In this document: positions 55,449 to 64,000 of the stretch, piece by piece | How positions within the stretch are numbered: the first letter of the stretch is position 1 | How the letters are laid out: every line of letters begins with the position of its first letter | Origin: Ziziphus jujuba | Taxonomy: Eukaryota > Streptophyta > Magnoliopsida > Rosales > Rhamnaceae | Length of the DNA stretch: 64,000 nt | Direction of reading: 5' to 3' | NCBI RefSeq assembly: GCF_031755915.1 | Contig: NC_083388.1 | Span: forward strand, 8,741,001 to 8,805,000 | Program-made: the position numbers and the translations under genes | The notes under the pieces: generated by a model | What the model was told of the DNA's origin: nothing | The model's input: only the letters and a program-made list of their open reading frames with translations | Database searches by the model: none

Positions 55449-56977
55449 GTGATGACTGATAAAACAGAACAACCACCATGATGAACTTGCAACGTGATTA
55501 TTTATTGGTGAGTATGTAACATTGTATGCCAGTGGGACCTTGAAGGGACATTTATATGCCATATCGTCTTGGGTTCTGTTGTATAACAGTCTATATTCTC
55601 TTTTCTCTTTCAAACTTAAGATCAAGTTAAAACAAAAGAGTTGCCACTGTAAGTGGTGAGTAATGATATTAGTGAGTAGCTATTAACCAGTTTATAATTT
55701 ACCTAGAGCTCAGGGGGTTCTCAGTGCAGAAGAGAATTTACCATGATTAAGATGTAAATTTTACTTCTTGAAATTGGTTCCAGAACCAGTTACAAACAAG
55801 ATATAACTCTGGAGATCCTTTTGTTGATTGTATTTAATGTAAAAAAATAGTTTTAATAATCTATTCCTCTTTCTTCATTTTCTCAAAGTTTTTACTTTTA
55901 CTTATTTTTCGAATATTTCGAGTATGTGTTTCTCACGTTATAGCTGACAACAAAGAGGAAGAAATTGTAGTTGACACATTGGGGGATGTCGCATTGATTT
56001 TAGGTTAAAAAATGTTTCCATAATTTGAAGATGAAATAGATGGAGACGTGGAGTATTTTACTAGTATTTTAATCTAGCCTAATAGGTGTTGCATAATAAT
56101 CATACACAAATTTAGCTGTGTAATTGATTTTCCATTGTTGATAAGAATAGAATCATCCCAATTAAAGTTCATTTGTTTTGGTTACATCTGAGCCACATTT
56201 CGGTGACAAATATAGCCATGGCACATTTCTGACCATTCATTTCTTGACTTCACGATCACCTTGCGTTCGTTATGGGTTTCCCAGGAAAAAAACAAAAAAA
56301 AAAAAAAAAAAAAGGAAAAAAAAAGCAAAACTGAAAATTGAAGACACGAATTCAATGCAAAATTAAAAATTGTGCTTTCTCCTCAGGAATTTGATTGACA
56401 ACTTAAATTTAAGATTAAAACAGTTTTTTGGCAAAATTTTTTTCTAATATTGGAAAGACCACGTTATAATATAGAATATATTTTTTTGTAAAAAATACAA
56501 AACTCTCTCTCTCTCATGTTTTATTTTGAAGTATTTAGTTTTTGTTTTGTTTTGGTCATGCATGATGGAAGACAAAAACTAATATGCAGTTTCAAATTCA
56601 ATACGCAAAACCAAATAAATATCAACAACAAACCCATATAAGTGGTGAAGAGAAGACCTTGAACCCCAAACTCAGCCACGACCATCGCTTTAAAAGTAGA
56701 AAAAACTGGAACAGTCTCTCACTTTTTCTATTTTGTCCTTCAGCCAAGCCAACTAATGGTTGCCTTAGAAGCTGCCTCGTGTCATTCACCCCAATCTCAA
56801 TTCTGTGGTCAATATGGATTTTATCAACTGCACCACAAGTTTAGCTCATGACCTTCATGCTTAAACCCCCACCTTTTAACCCATTCATTATATGTCCTCT
56901 GTGCCCTCCCAAACCACACCACACCACTGAAAGTCTGAGACTTAGCTGCTAAGTTTGATCATACTAACTCAACTGCC
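55449..56977. other. Intergenic; promoter region of Rubisco activase
   Basis: About 1.5 kb between two plus-strand genes: 3' UTR of the transporter at left, Rubisco activase promoter at right. A weak TATA-like tatat lies at 56889-56893, about 85 bp before the ATG, and gataag (I-box type, seen in light-regulated promoters) lies at 56140-56145. Neither is strong evidence. An A-rich run is at 56287-56322. No gene is seen. Confidence 0.45.
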
Positions 56978-59425
56978 ATGGCTGCCACAATTTCAACTGT
57001 TGGAACCGTTAACAGAACTCCTGTACTCTTTCTTTTCCCACCACTTTTACCCTTTTTGTCACATGTTTTTTTTCGTCAAATGTGTTCTTTTATCACTTTT
57101 ATGGATGATTCATCTAATTTTTTACATACAGAAAAATGTTGTTTGGAAATTTGTTGTGGAAGATCTATAATGGGTCTTCTTGTTTCTTCCTGTTCCATCG
57201 TTTGAACGATATTTTTTCGAGTGAATTACTGAACTATTACATATCTGCTATGTGTTTCATCAGTGATGAGTGCCAATAAAGCTTTGTTAATTCATACTAC
57301 TTACTTTGATTCTTTAGTTCTTTTTTTTTTTTTTTTAAAAAGACCGTTTGAAATTGAACTATGTGACTTGTAGGGAAGTTTCTTTTTTTTTTTTTTTTTC
57401 CTGAGAAGAAGTTCATGTGATTTGTAAATGCAGTTGAGCTTGAATAGCTCTGTTTCTGGAGTCTCAGTCCCAAGCTCTGCTTTCTTTGGAAGTAGCTTGA
57501 AGAAGGTAGGTTCAAGATTCAACTACCAGAAGATTGCATCTGGGAACTTAAAGGTGGCTGCTGAATATGATGAGGAGAAGCAGACTAACAAGGACAGATG
57601 GCAAGGCCTTGCCTATGACATTTCTGATGACCAGCAAGACATAACGAGAGGAAAGGGAATGGTTGATACTCTCTTCCAAGCTCCCATGCAGAGTGGAACT
57701 CACTATGCCGTCATGAGCTCATACGAATATCTTAGTACCGGACTTCGCCAGTAAGCAGAATAACACAGAATTCTATACAAGATCTCTTTTTTGTTTGCCT
57801 TTTAATATGCAAGTTACCTAATTCATTTGAGTGCTGATTTATGTTTATGTCAGATACATGGATAACAATATGGATGGGTTTTACATAGCTCCGGCTTTCA
57901 TGGACAAACTGGTGGTTCACATCACAAAGAACTTCCTGACATTGCCTAACATTAAGGTATATAAAGGAATGGAAAATTCTCAAGCAAATTTCTTCTTCTT
58001 TTATGTTGGTTTTGATTATATATAGCTTATTTTGTACTCTGTTCAATTACATTAGGTTCCTCTCATTCTTGGTATTTGGGGAGGAAAAGGTCAAGGAAAA
58101 TCTTTCCAATGTGAGCTTGTGTTTGCCAAGATGGGAATCAAGTGAGTTTCTGCTTTAGCTTTGCTTTATCCAATTAGTTACTAAGGACCAAGTTGAAACT
58201 GAAGAGAGTAGTTTAAAGTTCTATGGATTCTTGGTGTTCCCTTTGTTTGTTTACAGGATAGGTTTCTCTTTTTGCATTCTTATTAACATTGTGTAAAATT
58301 GTTCAGCCCTATCATGATGAGTGCTGGAGAATTGGAAAGTGGAAACGCAGGAGAGCCTGCAAAATTGATCAGACAGAGGTACCGTGAGGCTGCTGACATT
58401 ATCAAGAAAGGAAAAATGTGCTGCCTCTTCATCAATGATCTTGATGCCGGTGCTGGTAGGCTTGGTGGAACTACACAGTACACTGTGAACAACCAAATGG
58501 TGAATGCTACTCTCATGAACATTGCTGATAACCCAACAAATGTCCAGCTTCCTGGTATGTACAACAAGGAGGAAAATCCCCGTGTCCCCATCATTGTCAC
58601 TGGTAACGACTTCTCCACGTTGTATGCCCCTCTCATCCGTGATGGTCGTATGGAGAAATTCTACTGGGCTCCCACCAGGGAAGACAGGATTGGTGTATGC
58701 ACTGGAATCTTCAGGACTGACAATATTCCCCCTGAGGATATTGTCAAGCTTGTAGATACATTCCCTGGTCAATCTATTGGTATGCTCTATGACAAGCTTA
58801 TAAAATCATTGAACCTAAAAGCAGACAGACAGACATAAACGTTTTAGAGAACAATTTAAAATTATAAGCTGATGAAAATAGATGCCCCTATGAACTAACT
58901 TTTCTGTCTTTATGTAGATTTCTTCGGTGCGCTAAGAGCTCGAGTATATGATGATGAAGTGAGGAAGTGGGTATCAGGTGTTGGAGTTGAAAGCATTGGA
59001 AAGAAGCTTGTAAACTCTAAAGAGGGCCCTCCTACTTTTGAGCAGCCTAAAATGACCCTCGAAAAACTCCTCGAGTATGGTAACATGCTTGTTCAGGAGC
59101 AGCAGAATGTGAAGAGAGTTCAGTTGGCTGACAAGTACTTGAGCGAGGCAGCACTTGGGGACGCAAATGACGATTCCATCAAAAGTGGATCCTTCTATGG
59201 TTAGCTCCTTTATTCTAGAGGCTCCAATGATGTCTATTTCTGTTCTCTTTTTTGTGCAATGTTGTTTGGACTACCATGGGAGTTTGTTGAAGCTTGTAAA
59301 ATTTCTTAATTGCAGGGAAAGCAGCCCAACAAATTAATGTACCAATTCCTGAAGGCTGCACTGACCCATCAGCGTCAAACTTTGACCCAACTGCTAGGAG
59401 TGACAACGGTAGCTGCCAGTATTGA
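56978..59425 (+). CDS. RCA: Ribulose bisphosphate carboxylase/oxygenase activase, chloroplastic
   Basis: Seven exons: 56978-57022, 57434-57750, 57854-57956, 58056-58141, 58307-58779, 58918-59199 and 59316-59425. They encode 471 aa. An N-terminal transit peptide ([15 protein letters not shown] and a Ser-rich run) precedes the mature AAA+ protein. The Walker A loop is [11 protein letters not shown] (161-171), Walker B is [12 protein letters not shown] (223-234), and the sensor region is [19 protein letters not shown]. The enzyme uses ATP to remove inhibitory sugar phosphates from Rubisco in the stroma. The last exon encodes the redox-sensitive extension of the long (alpha) isoform, with Cys450 and Cys469 spaced as in the Arabidopsis protein. 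Reading through the last intron instead gives SFYG and a stop at 59202-59204, a 436-aa short (beta-like) form. Confidence 0.97.
59200..59315 (+). other. Last intron of RCA with an immediate in-frame stop (alternative isoform site)
   Basis: The exon ends TTC TAT G and the intron begins gttagc. Spliced, the codon becomes GGG and translation continues into the Cys-containing extension. If retained, the reading is TAT GGT TAG, ending the protein at Gly436. In other plants the two activase isoforms come from alternative splicing at this position, so the same switch is likely but not shown here. Confidence 0.65.
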
Positions 59426-60219
59426 GGCAAGCCACCTTAGTGCCTTCCTAGGCAGTGATCCATATTCCATCTGCATGTGGGAAGAATTCATGATATTGCT
59501 AGCAAATATCTATGGATTAATGTTCCTAATTTTTTTGAAAATTTACACTTAAATCTTACTGTAATGTACGATTGTCTTGTATTTCGTGTTAATGATTGAA
59601 CAATCTACGATTTGAACCCTTTTTTTTTTTTTTTTTTTTTTTTTTTCCCCCCGGTCTATTTCCATGGAATCATTATTCATATCCCTCATATCATATGTAA
59701 TGTGAAAAAACTATCAAGAATATGGGATGTCCTTTGCCAATTTGTTAAGGTATATCATATTTGCAAGGCTGCATGCTCATTCAGTTAGTCTCTTGGATCT
59801 TCGTGTTTAGATGGTTAATCTGGTATTTTAACCATTTTCACCTTATTGTGATGAAAAACTTCCATTGAAGTTGAATAATACAGAGTATCAAATCCATTTT
59901 CCTATATAAGCATATAAAAATTTTCCGCAGATCCTTAATACCCATCATAAATTTTCAGTCTGAATGCAAGTTATGTTTATTAAGAGGTTCATTAGAGAAC
60001 ATCTCCTCTGCCTATGCAAAAACATAGATACAAAATTCAGCGTTTTAACTAAGATGAATCTGACAGAATATAGTATTAATCTCATAAATATATATGTATG
60101 GACATATATATAGAAGAGCTTACATGCATAAATTTAAGATCTTGAGTTTCACTTCCTTAAATTGTTGACAATCTATAAATCATGGTCTAGTGCATTCAAA
60201 GCAATGAAAATCTGCCAAT
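59426..60219. other. Intergenic between convergent RCA and lectin receptor kinase genes
   Basis: About 0.8 kb holding the 3' UTRs of both genes. A T run followed by C's lies at 59620-59652. No further gene is seen. Confidence 0.5.
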
Positions 60220-62244
60220 TTAACGCGTTTTGTCCAAGATTGATTCATTACTTGACAAGGAATGAGCGGAATACTTTCCAAACGAATAACCAAATGACAT
60301 AACCAACTGCAATGCTTCATTACTTTCCGTAGATGTATTTATACTAAGACTATCAGGTTGCATTTCCTGCAAAGTAGCATCGCCATCGAAATACTGCAAC
60401 ACTTGCCTCATGCTGGGCCTCATTTCCGGCAAAGGGTGTGAACAAAGCAGACCAAGTTTCAAAACCAACTCCATCTCCTTTGTCAAGTAATTACCTTCCA
60501 ATTTAGGATCACTAGCATCAAGGATTGCACCTCCTTTCCAGCATTCCAAGACCCAATCCAACAGAATAACCCCTTCACGAACTCCTTGTAGGTTTGTAGG
60601 CCTCCTTCCACAAGCCACCTCGAGCATAAAAATCCCAAAAGCAAACACATCCGTGCTGGTAGTTGCCTTTCCTGTTCGGGCAAGCTCAGGAGCCAGATAA
60701 CCCAGAGTCCCAACCACATGAGTGGTTTGAGGATTGGAACCATGGTCATACAATCTAGCAAGGCCAAAATCTCCAAGCCTTCCATTTAAATCAGCATCTA
60801 ATAGAACATTGCTAGCCTTTACATCTCTATGCAAAACTACTTGTTCCCACTCTTCATGGAGGTAAAGAAGAGCAGATGCTACACCTTTTAGAATTCTAAA
60901 TCTTTGAAACCAATTGAGGTTTGGCTTTACATTGTTGAACAAGAACTTGTCGAGGCTTCCATTGGGCATATAATCATAGACCAAGAGTAGTTCTCCTCTT
61001 CTCCTGCAATATCCAAGGAGCTGCACCAAGTTTCTATGCCTTAGCCTTCCTATGCTAGCAATTTCAGCAACAAATTCTTTCATCCCTTGTTTTGAATCAT
61101 GGGACACTCTCTTAACTGCTATCTGCTGGTTTGAATTATGTAGTTTTCCTCTATAAACCTTTCCAAAACCACCTCTTCCAAGGAGCTCCCTTTCCTTGAA
61201 GCCGTTGGTTGCTCTATAGAGATTCTTATAGGAGAATCTGTGAGGACCATATTCTGTTTCCCATTCTTCAAGCACTTCTTCATATTTTTTACTCCTTATG
61301 AAGTAAGAGGCTCCAATCACAATGATCAAGACAACTGCAGCTGCTAAAGGTAATATCAAAATCATTTTAAATGACTTTTTCTTTCTTTTTTGTGGAGGAA
61401 GGGAAGGAAGCTTTGAAATTTCGAGACTTTGTGCTTGTCCACTTTTATTAAAGCTCCATCCAAGAATATAGTGGTCACTTGCAAATGTGCCAGTGGATGA
61501 AGAGAAACCAACATACATATATTCCAAAAGAATTTGAGAAAGATCTATGGCTGTTGACAAGAGAGGTCGATTTGGCTTTGGAATTTTTACTGGGGCAATA
61601 GTCACATTGAGTGTTTTTTCTGCTTCATCATAGTCTATCCAAAGCTGCATTGGATTTCCACTTATGAGTTCCAAGCTTATATTCTTCCTTTCTTTATCAG
61701 AAAAGTAACTTGTAGGAGCTGCTTCAATTGATTTCGGGCTGTTCACATCAACTCCTACATGGTTTTTATCTATGTCTTCAAATTCAATACTCATACTTGT
61801 ATCTAGCTCAATCGCCACCACATGGTTTGCAGGGAGGCTCCAGTTTGAAGGATTAAATATTCCGAAAAACTGACTTTGTAGAGCATGGCTGAAATTCATA
61901 GTTGGTGAGATGGTGAAGGCTATCCCATGGCCACCAAGATTTGGCAATTCGGGAACCATGGCAAATACGAAATTTGTAGAAAACGAAAGATTCGTCATCA
62001 AACCAGAGGAATATGTGTTGAAACTTAAAGGAATTCTGTAGAAAGCATGACCCATTTGTTGCTTGGAAGTGTTAGTGAGCTGCAATAAACCATTGGGGTG
62101 GATTTTTGCGATTCCATCAAGATGCAGATTGGCTCCTTGGAAACCATTGTAAATAAATTGGTTTCCATCTTGAGCCAAGGAGAAGTGGATGAACAACAAA
62201 CATAGAATTATCAGAAAGTGAAATTCTTTTAGACTTGTAGCCAT
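60220..62244 (-). CDS. L-type lectin-domain receptor-like kinase
   Basis: Single exon on the minus strand. I start at the ATG at 62244 (674 aa), because MATSLKEF leads directly into a signal peptide (FLIILCLLFIHFSLAQ) and has a good initiation context. An in-frame ATG at 62283 would add 13 residues. A legume-lectin domain follows (NGFQGANLHLDGIA, GGHGIAF, AIELDTSMSIEF, NHVGVDVNS), then one membrane helix at about 294-316 and a Ser/Thr kinase: glycine loop GRGGFGKV (356-363), Lys378, HRDVKASN (472-479) and DFGLAR (492-497). It is an RD kinase with all catalytic residues. LecRKs act at the plasma membrane in immunity, stress or development. The organisation resembles clade IV, but this is an impression. 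Ligand unknown. Confidence 0.93.
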   Translation of the reverse strand: MATSLKEFHFLIILCLLFIHFSLAQDGNQFIYNGFQGANLHLDGIAKIHPNGLLQLTNTSKQQMGHAFYRIPLSFNTYSSGLMTNLSFSTNFVFAMVPELPNLGGHGIAFTISPTMNFSHALQSQFFGIFNPSNWSLPANHVVAIELDTSMSIEFEDIDKNHVGVDVNSPKSIEAAPTSYFSDKERKNISLELISGNPMQLWIDYDEAEKTLNVTIAPVKIPKPNRPLLSTAIDLSQILLEYMYVGFSSSTGTFASDHYILGWSFNKSGQAQSLEISKLPSLPPQKRKKKSFKMILILPLAAAVVLIIVIGASYFIRSKKYEEVLEEWETEYGPHRFSYKNLYRATNGFKERELLGRGGFGKVYRGKLHNSNQQIAVKRVSHDSKQGMKEFVAEIASIGRLRHRNLVQLLGYCRRRGELLLVYDYMPNGSLDKFLFNNVKPNLNWFQRFRILKGVASALLYLHEEWEQVVLHRDVKASNVLLDADLNGRLGDFGLARLYDHGSNPQTTHVVGTLGYLAPELARTGKATTSTDVFAFGIFMLEVACGRRPTNLQGVREGVILLDWVLECWKGGAILDASDPKLEGNYLTKEMELVLKLGLLCSHPLPEMRPSMRQVLQYFDGDATLQEMQPDSLSINTSTESNEALQLVMSFGYSFGKYSAHSLSSNESILDKTR

Positions 62245-64000
62245 GTGCAACTTCAGCAACAAAGAGAAAAAATTGATAAGCATAATGTCATACTACTTCT
62301 TTGGCCATGAACTTCATCTTAAAAATGGAGGTATTCAATCTTGGGAAACCAACTAATTACACTGAGATAGAGGGTCAACATGTGTTTTTGACTTGACAAA
62401 TGATTTGCCCGCATTTCAATTAATTGTCTAAATATGATTCTAAATTTCCACCAAACATAGTAGTTGGGGAGAAAAATGAAACTATTAGTTACAATGGGGG
62501 ACAAAGGTGTAGGTCTTGTTAGCAAAATTTCTAGCGGTCTTATACATTTTATTGGTCAACACATTCTGATAATGTATCAGCCAGATATGAAACCAGTTCA
62601 ATGGTGTCTAAATATTCTACAGGGCCTATTCTGCAAATAGTGTTAAGCAACCAAGTTCTTAGTTTCTTCTTATTGGAGTTATTATGCCAATTCTTTTGGT
62701 TGAATTCAAGAACTTGCATGGAAGGTTGTTATATGTTTATCTTTTTTTTTCTTTTTTTTTTTTTTTTTTTTTGGGCTGATCCCTGAAATAGTATACGTAT
62801 ATAACTTGATAATAATAATAAAAAAATGAAATATATTTTCATATGGACAACATTTGTTTTTGTATGAAACTATTGGGAAGTTTATCAAATAAAATGAAAG
62901 AAATCAAAAGACAAATATGAAAAAGTTAGTCAACCATTTGTGCAATGGCCGTACTTAAAATAGTTCCTTCATTCTGTGATTCAAACGGTACCTGATGAAA
63001 ATCTTTCCCTCAAAACTATTTCACTTTGGAATTTTATTTGAAAAAAAATATACACTGCTCCATCTTCATTTCTATTTCAACCTGATATGGTAAATGGATA
63101 AAAGAAAAGAATCTTTTGGGTGCTACAGCAATGCAAAAAAGTCAACTTTTGGTTTAAAATCCTGGTGACTGAATTTTCAAAGATAACCCTGGAAATTCGG
63201 GAGCCAAATGCAGAATTTTCAACATTGTCACTTTCTTTCAGCAAAAATAAAACATTGTTTTCGTTGTTTTCCTGCTTTACAGGGCCCACAATGTTTTAGA
63301 GATTTTCAAATGAAGATGAGACTACGAGAGCCGATGACTATTTTTACTTTTGTTTTCTAAATTCATTATTTATACATTTTATATGTGAGTTAATGGTAAT
63401 ATGGGATATCACAAACATGCATATCCATTAAACTTTTTTTTTTCTTTTCCTTTTTGTTTTGCTAATTAAACGTTATTTTGAATATATTATATAATGATTC
63501 GATACACAGTATCACATACATTTGACGTTAAAATTTGTTATTATTATTTTTTTTTTTACAAGTAATCAATTGAAAGTAAATAAAAAATTGAAAAATTAAA
63601 TTAACAAAAGAAATTTTAAAAAAATTAAATAATCTTTTAGTTATTAAATATATTGGATACGAATAAAAACTATTGCATTAACAAAAAATTGTGTAGACAA
63701 CTTCAACTAGAAAAATTTGCAATTTAAGACCTTAATAGATAAGGAATTTTTAGCAATATAATATTTGTAGCTATAACGTCAACCAAGCTAAAAGTATGAC
63801 TTTGACCCAACAAAAAAAAAAAAAAAAAAACAAAAAGCTAAAAATTTAATTACGATAATGTGGTAAATTTAATATAAGAAGATAGATTTTATATTAATGT
63901 CAAACAATGATACAAAGTTGAAGTCTTTGTTAAAATAGGTAAAAGTTAAAAAGTCTTGTTTTATTTAAAAATATAGACATAAAGGTTAAAACGATAATTA
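62245..64000. other. 5' flank of the lectin receptor kinase to the window end
   Basis: About 1.75 kb of AT-rich DNA that must contain the promoter of the receptor kinase. It has T or A runs at 62741-62772 and 63812-63830. No other gene is visible before the window ends. Confidence 0.5.
62373..63145 (-). promoter_or_regulatory. W-box cluster upstream of the lectin receptor kinase
   Basis: On the minus strand, TTGACC occurs at 62378-62373 and 62559-62554, and TTGACT at 62933-62928 and 63145-63140, all within about 900 bp upstream of the ATG. TTGAC[CT] is the core bound by WRKY factors. Some such hexamers are expected by chance, so this is suggestive only. Confidence 0.35.

Overview
The window is nuclear DNA of a flowering plant, almost certainly a eudicot. 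It is AT-rich. Genes have many introns with plant-type junctions, introns and intergenic DNA are full of T/A homopolymers and (TA)n tracts, and the proteins are plant-specific (Rubisco activase, a plastid nucleoid protein, an L-type lectin receptor kinase, a SUPERMAN-type zinc finger). I assembled exon models by reading splice junctions; in every multi-exon model the exon lengths add up to an intact frame.

Layout. (1) About 1-9.7 kb: three tandem minus-strand short-chain dehydrogenase/reductase (SDR) genes of the tropinone-reductase-like type, with identical internal exon sizes (208, 217 and 107 nt). The third has a plastid-type N-terminal extension and lacks the catalytic tyrosine. (2) About 9.7-24.2 kb: AT-rich, gene-poor DNA holding one single-exon C2H2 zinc-finger gene (19.1 kb, plus). 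(3) About 24.2-25.3 kb: a broken fragment of a non-LTR retrotransposon (RNase H and zf-RVT parts). (4) 25.7-27.9 kb: a pTAC16-like plastid gene, minus. (5) 30.4-36.1 kb: a 13-exon PWI/RS-domain splicing-factor gene (SRRM1/SRm160-like), minus, with a roughly 300-bp-arm inverted repeat in its sixth intron. (6) 36.6-39.3 kb: a non-coding 1.35-kb segment present twice in tandem. (7) 42.7-48.8 kb: TFIIA large subunit, plus, 11 exons. (8) 49.8-50.2 kb: a small protein of unknown function, minus. (9) 51.9-55.4 kb: a plastid-type sugar/H+ symporter, plus, 14 exons. (10) 57.0-59.4 kb: Rubisco activase, plus, 7 exons, with the redox-active long C-terminus and a stop codon just inside the last intron that would make the short isoform. 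(11) 60.2-62.2 kb: a single-exon L-type lectin receptor kinase, minus.

The genes do not form a pathway. They are ordinary neighbours on a chromosome arm; several products are predicted for the plastid (third SDR, pTAC16, sugar transporter, Rubisco activase).

The least expected structure is not a gene. At eight places a short A/T-rich insert of 11-33 bp, often an A or T run edged by CC/GG, is flanked by direct repeats of 13-21 bp. At one of these (29.0 kb) the opposite arm of an inverted repeat preserves the uninterrupted sequence, so the insertion-plus-duplication can be polarised from this window alone. Other points worth checking are the tyrosine-to-glutamine change in the third SDR, a GC-AG intron in the second SDR, a duplicated splice donor with a stop codon in the splicing-factor gene, and the intronic long hairpin.
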